Positions 12,208 to 23,851 of a DNA stretch of 64,000 nt are shown here, piece by piece. Numbering within the stretch: the first letter of the stretch is position 1; every line of letters starts with the position of its first letter. A program made the translations under genes and the position numbers. The stretch covers positions 1,178,001-1,242,000 of the forward strand of contig JAJQZP010000047.1 of the NCBI GenBank assembly GCA_025403435.1. The letters run 5' to 3'. A model generated the notes under the pieces. It did no database searches. It saw only the letters and a list, made by a program, of their open reading frames with translations, and was not told where the DNA came from. The stretch comes from Artocarpus heterophyllus (Eukaryota; Streptophyta; Magnoliopsida; Rosales; Moraceae).

Positions 12208-14360
12208 TGTCACGCCCCGGAGTACGGGAGGTGACGTGGCGGAATATTTAGATTAATTAAAAGAGAATTTAATTGAAATTAAGGGTTTAAAAATCCAATT
12301 AAGCAAGAAATAAAGAGATTTTTCCACCACATTTGATAAAAGAATTTAAAATCATTAAACAAATAACAATAATTGAATAAAAACCGCGAATATGGGTTCC
12401 ACAACCCACAACTTGTGCACACACATGGATCTGACAATATCACAAATACAATTACAGTCCAAGTACAAATAAAGTTAAGTCTTACATGCCTTGATTAATA
12501 AATACAGAATGTATATAAATTCTCCTATTGCTCCTGAGTTCGGTCCGAAGAATCTTCTCCAAACCTAAATGGGAAACCACCTAGAGGGGGGGAATTTAAA
12601 ACAGATAAAACGTGAGCAAAAGGCTCAGTAGGACTAAGTTTTATAAAATAATTTAACACAAGGAAACATAACATTATCAGGAGTTATACAAAAAAAAACT
12701 TGAATAAATAAATAAATAAATTGAGTAGAACCGTTCTGACACAGAACAGTCTACTCGTCAAATCAAAACACCAGTTTACATTTACCTAGGCAAACCATGA
12801 TATCACCACCGTAGTGGCCCAGCTGGGTTTCGGGACCTGCCCCCAAGGTCGATCACGACCCGATCTCTGATATGGCATCATGCCCATGTGTTTATTATCA
12901 TTATCATTCAAAACCCAATTACCGAGTATTGTCAATTACATTCATTATGAAATTCATTTCATGTCACGGTATATAAAAATATAACCGATAAAATCATTTT
13001 CAAACAACCGTTGAAAACATTTTGATAGAAATCATTTTCAAAGCCAAATCATTTCAAAACCAGGCTACCAAAGAAATAGGATAGAAGTCCTACCTCAGTA
13101 CTCGTGCCGGTACCCCACACCGTAATCCCGGTCCGCTATACGTTAGCTCCACGGAACCACGAACGATCCTAGATACAAACTAAGTCAATCAATATCTAGT
13201 TCGAGACATTCTAAATTACTAAATCATTTCATGATGTCCTAGTGTGCCATTTGTATCATTAAAATCATCCTATAAGGTTGGGATTTAAATCAGGGTTCAA
13301 AACAATGAAATCGGGTAAAAATCACAAAATTTTCCATGCCTCGGTCGGCCTGCCGGACGCCCTGCTTCGGCCTGCCGAACTGCACAGTTCGGCCTGCCGG
13401 AAACAAGGTTCGGCCTGCCGAACATTTCCCCAGATTCGGCCTGCCGATCGGAAGAACACCGGCCTGCCGATCATCACTCCGGCCTGCCGAACATGAACTT
13501 CGGCCTGCCGAACTGGGAAAATCCAGAAATCCCAGCCACGGGTTTCTCGATCCCCAAAATCCAAATCTGAATTCCAACCTGTTTTTCTCAATTCCCAGGC
13601 ATGAAAAACAACTATAGTTGATAGAAAAACATTCTAAAACATGTTTGGAATCATTTAAACAACATTTGAACTCAAAATCTTCAAAAATCCGAAAATGAGA
13701 AAAAGAGGAGAAAAATGAAAATCTTGAATCCAATCCGTTTTTCTTCAATCTAGGTTTAGATTCTAGTTGTTCTAAGCTCATTTAACACAAATCCACGGTT
13801 TTCTAAGCTTAAACAAACTTAGATTTCAAAAACACACAAAATCGAAAATTTTGAAAAAAGTTTAGAAATTTCGAATCTAACCTCGAACCGAAGCTTCAAT
13901 CCGCGTTCTTGGTTGCCGAATCACGTCCCCGAGCTTCCTCCGTGCTGTTCCGAAGCTTGGATTCGAATGGAAACCAAAATTTTTTGAAGAAATTAGAGAG
14001 AGAGAGAGAGGCTGCCGAGAGGGAGAGTGAAGAGAGAGAGAGACGCGTGAGAATGAGGAGAGAGAGTGAGAGAAAGGGAATAAATAGAGAAAATCGGTGG
14101 GCGGTTTTACTGTGCGAAAACCATGTGCCGCCCACGGTTTTGTAAAACAGAGTATTTTTAACATTTTACAAATTGTTGTGTTTTAAAACTCAAAACATCA
14201 TTTTAAATCAACAAGGAATCTTTTGAACACATCAATTTAACAAAACAACCAAAAACTAAAAATCCAACCAAATAATCTAATTAAAGTTAAAACTTTAATT
14301 ATGGCACACTAATTCATCATTTACATTACATTAATATTAAATAAATTTCGGGACGTTACA
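12208..14360 (-). repeat. 3' LTR of the chromovirus
   Basis: 2153 bp, on the plus strand beginning TGTCACGCCCCGG and ending GGGACGTTACA. Read in element orientation it starts TGTAACGTCCC. It contains a purine/pyrimidine microsatellite (about 13995-14060, GA-rich on the plus strand) and an eight-copy CGGCCTGCCG array (13346-13515). Differences from the partner LTR at 19107-21258 include a CCG/CTG change in the array and a short T-run indel near 13980. Confidence 0.93.
13346..13515 (-). repeat. Eight-copy CGGCCTGCCG palindromic array
   Basis: Eight copies of CGGCCTGCCG, mostly inside TTCGGCCTGCCGAAC, in about 170 bp. Each is an inverted repeat (CGGC / GCCG) around a 2-bp centre, and spacing is irregular (about 19-26 bp). 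It is a GC-rich island in an AT-rich LTR, about 0.85-1.0 kb from the LTR 5' end in element orientation. The same array is at 20245-20414 in the partner LTR, with one copy mutated to CGGCCTGCTG. Confidence 0.9.
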
Positions 14361-14408
14361 GCTCTCCACCCCTAAAAGAAATTTCGTCCTCGAAATTTAA
14401 GACTCATC

Positions 14409-17400
14409 TCAAAAACAAAACAAATGCGGATATGACTCCCGCATACCCGACTCTAATTCCCAAGTGGCTTCATCAACACCGTGATGCTGCCACACGACCT
14501 TTACCAACGGTATCTCACGACGACGCAAGCTAATCACTTTCCGGTCGATGATCTGAATCGGCACTTCTTCGTACGTCGTATCCTCCTGAACCTGCACATC
14601 GCGAAACGATACTACCTTATCCTGCCCAGGTGGACACTTCCTAAGCATAGACACATGAAACACATCGTGCACATGAGAAAGTTCGGGCGGAAGATCAAGT
14701 CGATAAGCGACCACACCAACACGCTGAGTGATCTCGAACGGCCCAATATACCTCGGCGCGAGCTTCCCACTCACCCCGAACCGCATAGTTCCCTTACGAG
14801 GTGACACCCTCAAGAGAACAAAATCTCCAACCGCGAATTCTAAAGGTCTACGTCTCCTATCCGCGTAGCTCTTCTGCCGACTCTGAGCTGCTCTCAACCG
14901 ATCCCGAATCACCGCGACTTTCTCGTTGCTGTCACGAATCTCATCTGGCCCAAGAATAACTCTATCCTCCGGCTCGGCCCAACACACAGGTGACCGACAC
15001 GGTCGCCCATACAACGCCTCAAATGGTGCCATACCGATACTCGCCTGATAACTGTTGTTGTACGAGAACTCCGCCAAATGCAAACATTGCTTCCAATTTC
15101 CGCCGAAGTCCAACGCACAAGCACGCAACATATCCTCGAGAACCTGAATGACCCGCTCAGACTGCCCATCAGTCTGAGGATGAAACGCCGTACTGAAGTT
15201 CAAATCCGTACCCAAAGCCTCCTGAAAACTCCTCCAGTACTTAGCATTAAACCTGGTATCTCGATCAGAGGTGATGGACAAAGGAACTCCATGCAACCTC
15301 ACAATGTTCTGCATATACAGCTCCCCGAGAATCTTCCTGGAACACGTCGACCTAAACGGAATGAAATGCGCCGATTTCGTCAACCTGTCGACTACAACCC
15401 AAACTGCATCATGCCGCTGCTCCGTCCTCGGCAAACCTGTGAGGAAATCCATCGTCACATGCTCCCATTTCCACCCTGGAATAGGAAGCGGCTGAAGCTG
15501 ACCTGCAGGCTTCTGGTGCTCAGCTTTCACCTGAAGACACGTCGAACACTTGGCCACGTACTCGCGAACATCTTTCTTCATGCCTCTCCACCAATAGTGC
15601 CTCTTCAAATCACGATACATCTTGGTGCTCCCCGGATGAATAGCGAACTGAGACCTATGAGCTTCATCTAGAACGGCTTTCGTCACCTCGGCGATAACTG
15701 GAACTGCAAGACGCTCCCGGAAGTACAACGATCCATCTGCATGCACGCTCCATTCTTCAAACTGTTCTCCGTTCTGAATCCGCGACCAAATCCCCTGCAA
15801 ATGTCGATCCTGCCACTGACCTTGCTTCACCATCCGAACAAGAGCTGGAGTCGCTTCCACATGATACAACAAAACTCGATCACCGTCGTCATGATACTGT
15901 AGCCGATACTCACTCACTGTCGCATCCCTGCTCCAGTCCTCAAAAATCAAACAAGCGAGAATCCCTGAAGACTTTCTGCTAAGCGCGTCCGCGACCACAT
16001 TAGCTTTCCCGGGATGATACTGCAACGCGAAATCATAATCCTCCATGTACTCCACCCATCTGCGCTGCCTCAAGTTGAGATCCCTCTGAGTGAACAAATA
16101 CCTCAAACTCTTATGATCGGAGAAGACCTGAAACGATGCCCCATACAAGTAACATCTCCAAATCTTCAGCGCGTAGATCACCGCTGCAAGCTCTAAATCG
16201 TGAGTAGGATAATTCCGCTCGTGAGGTCGCAGCTGTCTCGATCCGTACGCAACCACACGTCCATGCTGCATCAACACGCATCCAAGTCCGCGCCCTGAAG
16301 CATCAGCATAAACCTCATACGGCTCGTCACTACTAGGAATAACTAATACTGGGGCTGAAGTCAACCGGTTCTTCAATTCCTGAAAAGCAGACTCACAGTC
16401 TTCATCCCACTCAAACCTGACGTTTTTCCTGATCAACCTCGTCAACGGAGCTGCAATCTTCGAAAAGTCCTTTACAAATTTCCTGTAATATCCAGCAAGA
16501 CCTAAGAAGCTGCGAATCTCCGCTACATTCCTTGGTCGTTCCCACTCCAATATAGCTTCAATCTTGGACGGATCCACTGAAATACCATGCTCCGAGATGA
16601 TATGACCCAGAAATTTGACCTCAGTCAACCAGAACTCACACTTTTCCCTCTTAGCATACAACTGGTGCTCCCGCAAAGTCTGAAGCACGATCCGAAGATG
16701 CTGCTCATGCTCCTCCCATGTCTTAGAATACACAAGAATATCATCGATGAACACGATCACAAACTGATCCAGATACGGCCTAAATATCCTGTTCATCAAA
16801 TCCATAAAAGCTGCCGGAGCATTCGTCAACCCAAAAGACATGACCAGAAACTCGAAGTGCCCATACCGAGTCCTAAAAGCTGTCTTGGGAATATCCTCTT
16901 CCTTGATTCTGAGCTGATGATAACCTGACCGCAAATCAATCTTCGAGAAGTATCGCGAACCTCCCAACTGATCAAATAGCTCATCAATCCTAGGCAAAGG
17001 ATACTTGTTCTTCACCGTAACACGGTTCAGCTGCCGATAATCCACACATAACCTGAGAGTCCCATCGTGCTTCTTAGCGAACAAAACTGGTGCTCCCCAC
17101 GGAGATGTGCTATTCCGAATATATCCTTTATCAGCAAGCTCCTGAAGTTGCTTCCTTAATTCCTTCATTTCTGCCGGCGCCATCCGATAAGGTGCCATAG
17201 AAATCGGTGATGTCCCTGGAAACAACTCGATACCAAACTCAATCTCCCGATGCGGTGGTAATCCTGATAACTCGTCGGGGAAGACATCCTCGAACTCACC
17301 AACCACCGGAATCGCTACACTACTACTGGAAACATAGGGCTCGCAATCTAGATTGGCAAGAAAAGCAAAACAATCTAGATTCCTTCGCCCTCCTAGACAT

Positions 17401-18425
17401 GACTTCATGAGACGCTCACTCATTAGCCAATCACCACCACCCTGGTAAGTGATCACCGTTCCCCTATCAGACACTAGGGTCACTTTTCTAAGTTGGCAGT
17501 CCACAACTGCACTATACCTGGACAACCAGTCCATCCCTAAAATCACATCATAGGAACTCATGGGGAGTACAATCAAATCACTTTTCAAAATCTCATCCCC
17601 AATCTTTATTTTACAAGATTTACACATACAATTTACACACACCCGCCCCAAAGGAGAAGTTATAACTAGGGGTTCCTTAAACTCTTCTACTTCTAATCCC
17701 AAGGCATGTACAAAAGAACTCGAAATGAGAGAATGAGAGGCACCGGTATCAAATAAAACGCGAGCTAGAGATCTAGAAACCAAAACCATACCATCGACAA
17801 CCGCGTTACCAATCTGAGAATCTGACCCTCCAGATGCCATTGCATGAACCTGCACTGGCGCCTTCCCTTTTCCTCTACCGACATTGCTGGGTCCTGCATT
17901 ACTCGGCCGATACTGCTGAGATGGAGATGACTGCACACTACCTGTACTCGGCGCTCTATACTGAGGAACACTGCGCTGAAAATACTGCGGCTGCTGTCCC
18001 CGTGCCGGATATGAGAATTGCTGAGGAGAAAACTGCGGATACTGCAACTGCGGGTACTGCGGAGGCGGAGGTAGGGTCTGAGGCTGAGGCTGAGATGAAC
18101 GACTGGCATCCTCCCCGGTCTGCGATCCAAAACGAGCACTCCTGATCGGGCAATTCCTCTTGATGTGTCCGGGCTGCTGACAGAAATGACAATGAAAGCT
18201 GTAGGGATTGCTACGCCCGCTGCCAGACGAACTGCTACTGCCACTGGTCGCACCGCCTTGCTTGCCTTTCCCCGGAGCTGGACGACTACTGGTGCTCTTC
18301 CTGCCACTCCTCTGCGGTCCTCCTGAAGCCTTGGCTCGGTCCTCACAATACTGCACGTAATCATTCTCCACGGAGATCGCCGACGACACAAGCTCTCCGA
18401 AACTCCTAAGCCGTAGAGCAACCAA
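14409..18425 (-). CDS. Chromovirus gag C-terminus and pol polyprotein
   Basis: A 1338-residue open frame in phase with the upstream gag and separated from it by one TAG codon. Domains in order: CCHC zinc knuckle at 79-92 (C-x2-C-x4-H-x4-C); aspartic protease with DTG at 226-228; reverse transcriptase about 430-610 with FIDD at 559-562; RNase H about 703-815 with candidate catalytic residues D708, E745, D770 and D813; integrase zinc domain about 923-963; integrase core with D993, D1054 and E1090; and a chromodomain-like tail about 1285-1335 ([10 protein letters not shown], then EATWELE). All catalytic motifs look intact. In the family one polyprotein is cleaved by its own protease into RT/RNase H and integrase for copy-and-paste transposition, and the chromodomain steers integration to particular chromatin. 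Translation from the gag start would need readthrough or suppression of the stop. Confidence 0.95.
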   Translation of the reverse strand: MVALRLRSFGELVSSAISVENDYVQYCEDRAKASGGPQRSGRKSTSSRPAPGKGKQGGATSGSSSSSGSGRSNPYSFHCHFCQQPGHIKRNCPIRSARFGSQTGEDASRSSQPQPQTLPPPPQYPQLQYPQFSPQQFSYPARGQQPQYFQRSVPQYRAPSTGSVQSSPSQQYRPSNAGPSNVGRGKGKAPVQVHAMASGGSDSQIGNAVVDGMVLVSRSLARVLFDTGASHSLISSSFVHALGLEVEEFKEPLVITSPLGRVCVNCMCKSCKIKIGDEILKSDLIVLPMSSYDVILGMDWLSRYSAVVDCQLRKVTLVSDRGTVITYQGGGDWLMSERLMKSCLGGRRNLDCFAFLANLDCEPYVSSSSVAIPVVGEFEDVFPDELSGLPPHREIEFGIELFPGTSPISMAPYRMAPAEMKELRKQLQELADKGYIRNSTSPWGAPVLFAKKHDGTLRLCVDYRQLNRVTVKNKYPLPRIDELFDQLGGSRYFSKIDLRSGYHQLRIKEEDIPKTAFRTRYGHFEFLVMSFGLTNAPAAFMDLMNRIFRPYLDQFVIVFIDDILVYSKTWEEHEQHLRIVLQTLREHQLYAKREKCEFWLTEVKFLGHIISEHGISVDPSKIEAILEWERPRNVAEIRSFLGLAGYYRKFVKDFSKIAAPLTRLIRKNVRFEWDEDCESAFQELKNRLTSAPVLVIPSSDEPYEVYADASGRGLGCVLMQHGRVVAYGSRQLRPHERNYPTHDLELAAVIYALKIWRCYLYGASFQVFSDHKSLRYLFTQRDLNLRQRRWVEYMEDYDFALQYHPGKANVVADALSRKSSGILACLIFEDWSRDATVSEYRLQYHDDGDRVLLYHVEATPALVRMVKQGQWQDRHLQGIWSRIQNGEQFEEWSVHADGSLYFRERLAVPVIAEVTKAVLDEAHRSQFAIHPGSTKMYRDLKRHYWWRGMKKDVREYVAKCSTCLQVKAEHQKPAGQLQPLPIPGWKWEHVTMDFLTGLPRTEQRHDAVWVVVDRLTKSAHFIPFRSTCSRKILGELYMQNIVRLHGVPLSITSDRDTRFNAKYWRSFQEALGTDLNFSTAFHPQTDGQSERVIQVLEDMLRACALDFGGNWKQCLHLAEFSYNNSYQASIGMAPFEALYGRPCRSPVCWAEPEDRVILGPDEIRDSNEKVAVIRDRLRAAQSRQKSYADRRRRPLEFAVGDFVLLRVSPRKGTMRFGVSGKLAPRYIGPFEITQRVGVVAYRLDLPPELSHVHDVFHVSMLRKCPPGQDKVVSFRDVQVQEDTTYEEVPIQIIDRKVISLRRREIPLVKVVWQHHGVDEATWELESGMRESYPHLFCF

Positions 18426-19001
18426 CTACCGCCGAATAGGAGCCTTGAGTCCTTCCTGGAACTTGATGCATTTCTCACGCTCCGATGCCACAGCTGATGG
18501 AGCAAACCTAGCCAACTCGCTAAACTTTGCCTCATACTCCCGAACTGATAGATCACCCTGCTGCAATCTATAAAACTCAGCTGCCTTCTGATCTCTATAT
18601 CCCTGCGGAAAATACCGATCATAGAACAGATCCTCGAACTTGTCCCAACCGATATCGCCACCGCGCTCCAAACGCTTAGTTTGTTTCCACCAGGTGTTAG
18701 CGCCACCCTCGAGCTTATATGCCGCAAACTCCACACGATACTCCTCAGGCACACCAAGGGTATCAAGATGCTTCAAGATCGAATCCAACCAATACTCTGC
18801 TAACTGCGGATCCCCATTGCCATCAAAAGTCGGAATAGACGCCCGCCGAAATTCCTTAAAGAAAGCATGCCGACTACCAACACTGGAGTCTTCCGGTCTA
18901 GTCCTGGCTGCCATCTGCCGGAAAGCCGCAATCATAGACCTCATCAGGCCCTCATCATTTCCGAACTCGGCGTCAGCTGTCGAACGACGTCGAGGTGCCA
19001 T
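18426..19001 (-). CDS. Chromovirus gag, N-terminal part
   Basis: A 191-residue frame starting MAPRRRST and ending KAPIRR before a TAG. It contains the Retrotrans_gag core (FDGNGDPQLAEYWLDSI, then NTWWKQTKRL and the LREYEAKF-like segment VREYEAKFSEL), which builds the virus-like particle. The stop lies in mid-gag, before the zinc knuckle, and not at a gag/pol border. It therefore looks like a nonsense change (for example CAG to TAG by cytosine deamination) rather than a programmed signal. The ATG is about 85 bases inside the primer-binding site, a normal leader length for such elements. Confidence 0.92.
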   Translation of the reverse strand: MAPRRRSTADAEFGNDEGLMRSMIAAFRQMAARTRPEDSSVGSRHAFFKEFRRASIPTFDGNGDPQLAEYWLDSILKHLDTLGVPEEYRVEFAAYKLEGGANTWWKQTKRLERGGDIGWDKFEDLFYDRYFPQGYRDQKAAEFYRLQQGDLSVREYEAKFSELARFAPSAVASEREKCIKFQEGLKAPIRR

Positions 19002-19085
19002 TCTCTCACTTCTGAAAACAAAATTTGGACTGTCAGAGGTATTTCATTGTCAAACCTATGTGTGCACAATTCCCAAGGTTCATAA

Positions 19086-19103
19086 CCTTGAGCTCTGATA
19101 CCA
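19086..19103 (-). promoter_or_regulatory. Primer-binding site of the chromovirus
   Basis: The minus strand reads TGGTATCAGAGCTCAAGG, three bases inside the LTR end at 19107. It matches the 3' end of plant initiator-Met tRNA in its first 12 bases. Confidence 0.93.
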
Positions 19104-19106
19104 TTC

Positions 19107-21258
19107 TGTCACGCCCCGGAGTACGGGAGGTGACGTGGCGGAATATTTAGATTAATTAAAAGAGAATTTAATTGAAATTAAGGGTTTAAAAATCCAATTA
19201 AGCAAGAAATAAAGAGATTTTTCCACCACATTTGATAAAAGAATTTAAAATCATTAAACAAATAACAATAATTGAATAAAAACCGCGAATATGGGTTCCA
19301 CAACCCACAACTTGTGCACACACATGGATCTGACAATATCACAAATACAATTACAGTCCAAGTACAAATAAAGTTAAGTCTTACATGCCTTGATTAATAA
19401 ATACAGAATGTATATAAATTCTCCTATTGCTCCTGAGTTCGGTCCGAAGAATCTTCTCCAAACCTAAATGGGAAACCACCTAGAGGGGGGAAATTTAAAA
19501 CAGATAAAACGTGAGCGAAAGGCTCAGTAGGACTAAGTTTTATAAAATAATTTAACACAAGGAAACATAACATTATCAGGAGTTATACAAAAAAGAACTT
19601 GAATAAATAAATAAATAAATTGAGTAGAACCGTTCTGACACAGAACAGTCTACTCGTCAAATCAAAACACCAGTTTACATTTACCTAGGCAAACCATGAT
19701 ATCACCACCGTAGTGGCCCAGCTGGGTTTCGGGACCTGCCCCCAAAGTCGATCACGACCCGATCTCTGATATGGCATCATGCCCATGTGTTTATTATCAT
19801 TATCATTCAAAACCCAATTACCGAGTATTGTCAATTACATTCATTATGAAATTCATTTCATGTCACGGTATATAAAAATATAACCGATAAAATCATTTTC
19901 AAACAACCGTTGAAAACATTTTGATAGAAATCATTTTCAAAGCCAAATCATTTCAAAACCAGGCTACCAAAGAAATAGGATAGAAGTCCTACCTCAGTAC
20001 TCGTGCCGGTACCCCACACCGTAATCCCGGTCCGCTATACGTTAGCTCCACGGAACCACGAACGATCCTAGATACAAACTAAGTCAATCAATATCTAGTT
20101 CGAGACATTCTAAATTACTAAATCATTTCATGATGTCCTAGTGTGCCATTTGTATCATTAAAATCATCCTATAAGGTTGGGATTTAAATCAGGGTTCAAA
20201 ACAATGAAATCGGGTAAAAATCACAAAATTTTCCATGCCTCGGTCGGCCTGCCGGACGCCCTGCTTCGGCCTGCCGAACTGCACAGTTCGGCCTGCCGGA
20301 AACAAGGTTCGGCCTGCCGAACATTTCCCCAGATTCGGCCTGCTGATCGGAAGAACACCGGCCTGCCGATCATCACTCCGGCCTGCCGAACATGAACTTC
20401 GGCCTGCCGAACTGGGAAAATCCAGAAATCCCAGCCACGGGTTTCTCGATCCCCAAAATCCAAATCTGAATTCCAACCTGTTTTTCTCAATTCCCAGGCA
20501 TGAAAAACAACTATAGTTGATAGAAAAACATTCTAAAACATGTTTGGAATCATTTAAACAACATTTGAACTCAAAATCTTCAAAAATCCGAAAATGAGAA
20601 AAAGAGGAGAAAAATGAAAATCTTGAATCCAATCCGTTTTTCTTCAATCTAGGTTTAGATTCTAGTTGTTCTAAGCTCATTTAACACAAATCCACGGTTT
20701 TCTAAGCTTAAACAAGCTTAGATTTCAAAAACACACAAAATCGAAAATTTTGAAAAAAGTTTAGAAATTTCGAATCTAACCTCGAATCGAAGCTTCAATC
20801 CGCGTTCTCGGTTGCCGAATCACGTCCCCGAGCTTCCTCCTTGCTGTTCCGAAGCTTGGATTCGAATGGAAACCAAAAATTTTGAAGAAATTAGAGAGAG
20901 AGAGAGAGGCTGCCGAGAGGGAGAGTGAAGAGAGAGAGAGACGCGTGAGAATGAGGAGAGAGAGTGAGAGAAAGGGAATAAATAGAGAAAATCGGTGGGC
21001 GGTTTTACTGTGCGAAAACCATGTGCCGCCCACGGTTTTGTAAAACAGAGTATTTTTAACATTTTACAAATTGTTGTGTTTTAAAACTCAAAACATCATT
21101 TTAAATCAACAAGGAATCTTTTGAACACATCAATTTAACAAAACAACCAAAAACTAAAAATCCAACCAAATAATCTAATTAAAGTTAAAACTTTAATTAT
21201 GGCACACTAATTCATCATTTACATTACATTAATATTAAATAAATTTCGGGACGTTACA
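19107..21258 (-). repeat. 5' LTR of the chromovirus
   Basis: 2152 bp, nearly identical to 12208-14360. As the 5' LTR of a minus-strand element it carries the promoter. A TATTTATT-type TATA candidate precedes the CT-rich tract (plus-strand coordinates near 20975-20990). The word array is at 20245-20414. Confidence 0.93.
20245..20414 (-). repeat. CGGCCTGCCG palindromic array, second LTR
   Basis: Partner of the array at 13346-13515. Seven copies keep the core and the fifth reads CGGCCTGCTG. Confidence 0.88.
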
Positions 21259-21263
21259 CATTA

Positions 21264-21433
21264 AACCTAATTGGATCAGTATTAGGTATCTACTTATTAA
21301 ACCCATATATAGTAAAAATCTATGGGCCTCTCCTAATTAGATCCCTTAATAAAAAGCCCATTATAATTAAATAACCCTAATATTATTGATATATATAATA
21401 TGATCCCATTAAATGGGTAACGTTTTCCCAACA
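21264..21433 (-). mobile_element. 5' LTR of minus-strand copia, second part
   Basis: Continuation of 11886-12207 after the chromovirus insertion, ending TTTTCCCAACA at 21433. The other LTR of this element is not in the window, so its own target duplication cannot be checked. Confidence 0.75.
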
Positions 21434-21521
21434 AAAAAACAAAAAAAATGATCACTCACTGCCATTAAATTAAAGTGAGTAGAAACACTCAAGAGGTTTT
21501 ACAAATGGTCACGTATGTAGC

Positions 21522-22102
21522 TAGAGGTGACAATAATCGTGTTCGTGCCGTGTTCGTGTCGGCACCTTTACAGCATGACACGTTTAGCCCGAACACGAAT
21601 ATAACACGATTAATAAATGTGCCAGAAATGCAAACACAAACACGACACACCTATGGCACACGTAACACGGCATGACACGATTATTAAACGTACCGTGATG
21701 GGTTGACATGATAACAACACGCATATGACACGTTTATGACCTAATTAACTAAAAATTTAAAAAAAAATTAAAATTTTTTTCTAAAAAAGCCAATAAAGAA
21801 AATTAACAAAAACACAATATTTAATTAATACTAAACTACTATAAATATTTCAAATATTTTTTTTAAGTTTAAATGTGTTATAAATGGGAAGGTCGTGTCG
21901 TGCTGTGTTAACACGTTTACGACCCGTTTAATTAAACTTGTTAAGGTGTGTTTAACGTGTTAGCATGAATCCAGCCCGTTTATTTTTGTGTTATTCGTGC
22001 AACCCATTTATAGCACAATTAATAAATGTGCAGTCCAAACTCGTTTATCTCGTGTCATTTTCGTATCGTGTTATCGTGCTGTGTCCGAAATTGATGGCCC
22101 TA
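21522..22102. mobile_element. hAT-type non-autonomous element (MITE)
   Basis: A 581-bp element flanked by a perfect 8-bp direct repeat TATGTAGC (21514-21521 and 22103-22110). Ends are imperfect inverted repeats: TAGAGGTGACAAT on the left and TAGGGCCATCAAT on the complement of the right. An 8-bp duplication and TAG-type ends are hallmarks of hAT transposons. The interior is full of GTGTCGTG / CACGACAC words in both orientations and has no transposase frame. It must have been moved by a transposase from elsewhere. Confidence 0.85.
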
Positions 22103-22110
22103 TATGTAGC

Positions 22111-22610
22111 AAATGTCTGGCTAAATAAAAAAAGAGCTCGAGCAAAGTAGTTTTTTTGGTTGTGTTCCTCAAAAGGATGATGGTTCTGATGGATATCATA
22201 GACGATGTGTGCACCACCTTTACGAGTGATGCCACGCAAAATGCTATGAAGGGTGCATGCATGCATGGTCGGTAGAGGAACCCTGCCAAGAAACATATTT
22301 CTGCTAATAAAATAAAATGGTGAACATAGATTGTGCATTACATTGGCAACTAGCCTTGACTGAGAAAACCGACAGGCTCCAAGAAGTTATAAAAGAAATT
22401 AACACAATTTTTTGATAATTTATAAAACTTAAAAGAAAGAGAAAAGAATAAAAATCAATAGTTTTCCCCTAAAGATCCTAAATTTTTCCAAGCATATTAG
22501 ATTCATACCCAAATATTTTAATTCTGTAAATTAAAAAAGAAAAACAAATAGGCTATATATGTACAGACGTGTGAGTGCATGTTATAAATTTTCTAGTACA
22601 TAAATAGTAT
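22111..22610. other. Unassigned AT-rich intergenic DNA
   Basis: No reading frame, repeat ends or RNA gene recognised. Confidence 0.5.
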
Positions 22611-23174
22611 GGTTATGTTTGGTATACCATATTGTATTGTATTGTATTGTATAAGGTGTATAGGATTGTGTTGTATTATCATAATACAATATAGTTTTTA
22701 GTGCATAACATATTTTCTAAGGGATCAAAATATATTTTTTTAAACTTTGAGGGGTCAAAGTGAAATTTTTTAAAAATCTTGGGATCAAAATATATTTTAA
22801 AATTAAAGGGTCAAAATATAAATTTTTAAAAAATATGGGTTCAAAAATAAAATTTTGAAAAAAATGAGAGTCAAAATATAATTTTAAAAATTGAGACGCT
22901 AATATGTAATTTTAGAAAATATAAATTAACCCCCAAATTTTAAAAAATTATAGGTTTCAACCCAATTTAATATTAGATCTAACTCCGATAAGAATATAGA
23001 TCAGTACAAAATAATATAATACAATAAACCAAAAATTGGCCATATTCTATAATACGACATCGATCATATTAATTTACCATCTATTTTAATTTATACAATA
23101 CATAATCATATCAAACATTATATTAATGTATTATTATACAATATGGTATTTTAAAACGGTGTAACAAATATAAC
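22611..23174. mobile_element. Candidate TIR element (MITE)
   Basis: The left end GGTTATGTTTGGTATACC matches the complement of the right end CGTTATATTTGTTACACC at about 14 of 18 positions. Both ends continue into ATATTGTAT-rich sequence that is also inverted. GTAT occurs on both outer flanks (22607-22610 and 23175-23178), too short to be decisive. The centre holds a degenerate tandem repeat (22716-22935). Confidence 0.55.
22716..22935. repeat. Degenerate tandem repeat, GGGTCAAAATAT unit
   Basis: About seven copies of a ~30-40 bp unit built on GGGTCAAAATATAATTTT, with variable spacing and substitutions, inside the candidate TIR element. Confidence 0.65.
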
Positions 23175-23851
23175 GTATGTTTTTAGGTTCAAGGATTTGT
23201 AGGCATGAGCTTGGCATCCTCAAGTCCTCCAAAGACAAATCGATGTTGTCTACAATCTCTGGCTAGTGCCCATACCATATGTGGGTTGTTGGGTTCAACA
23301 TGATAAAATACAGGCGAATCCCAATGTTTTTGTATTCTTAATGAGCTGTTTACTGACCAGTTACTTGTATTGGAAGATAGGAGTCAATTATATATGTGTA
23401 GTTGCTCTTTCTTATTCTAAAATGAGAGTAAAATTGGTGGTTCCCATACAAATTTAGGATTGAAGAATAGATGTGACAATCCTATGCCCCTATCAGGATT
23501 GGGACTCCCAAATTTGATAAAAAAATTGAATTGCTAATTTATCCATACTTATAAAATTACATTAAAAAATCTGAATAAGCATAATTATAACTTATATTTA
23601 ATATTTTAATCACAAACATTATTAAACTAATTATTTATCAAATTTAGTACAATAATAAATATGTAATTTATCTTTTATAAAAACATATTATATCCTTGAT
23701 GACACTTTACTTTAATTTCATTCTTTAATTTTATTCAAATTTTGATAATTTATTTTTGTTTTTAAAAAATTCACTATGTATATTTAGTATCCTAATGTTG
23801 TATAGTCATTTTAATTAGGATTAACATGCATAGCAAGTCTACAATTTAAGT
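23175..23851. other. AT-rich intergenic DNA
   Basis: A 63-residue frame at 23266-23457 has no recognisable motif and is probably chance. Nothing else seen. Confidence 0.5.

Larger units (their letters stand above)
12208..21258 (-). mobile_element. Nearly intact Tekay/Del-type chromovirus
   Basis: A 9051-bp gypsy retrotransposon on the minus strand with LTRs at 12208-14360 and 19107-21258. The target duplication is CATTA at 12203-12207 and 21259-21263. A primer-binding site complementary to the initiator-Met tRNA 3' end lies at 19086-19103 and a polypurine tract at 14361-14375. One gag-pol frame runs from 19001 to 14409, broken by a single TAG at 18426-18428. A C-terminal chromodomain places it among chromoviruses; Tekay/Del is inferred from overall arrangement. 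Only about ten LTR differences were seen by eye, implying recent insertion. It split the LTR of the older copia element. Confidence 0.95.

Noticed and set aside
13346..13515. CRISPR-like array
   Set aside because: Repeats are ~15 bp with very short, irregular and non-unique spacers, inside an LTR of a plant retrotransposon.
13278..13617. Frames of 72-163 codons over the palindromic array
   Set aside because: Produced by the repeated GC-rich word, on both strands at once, and repeated identically in the second LTR; not protein coding.
14481..18192. Many plus-strand and shifted frames across the chromovirus pol
   Set aside because: They are antisense or shifted shadows of the 1338-codon minus-strand frame, without independent motifs.
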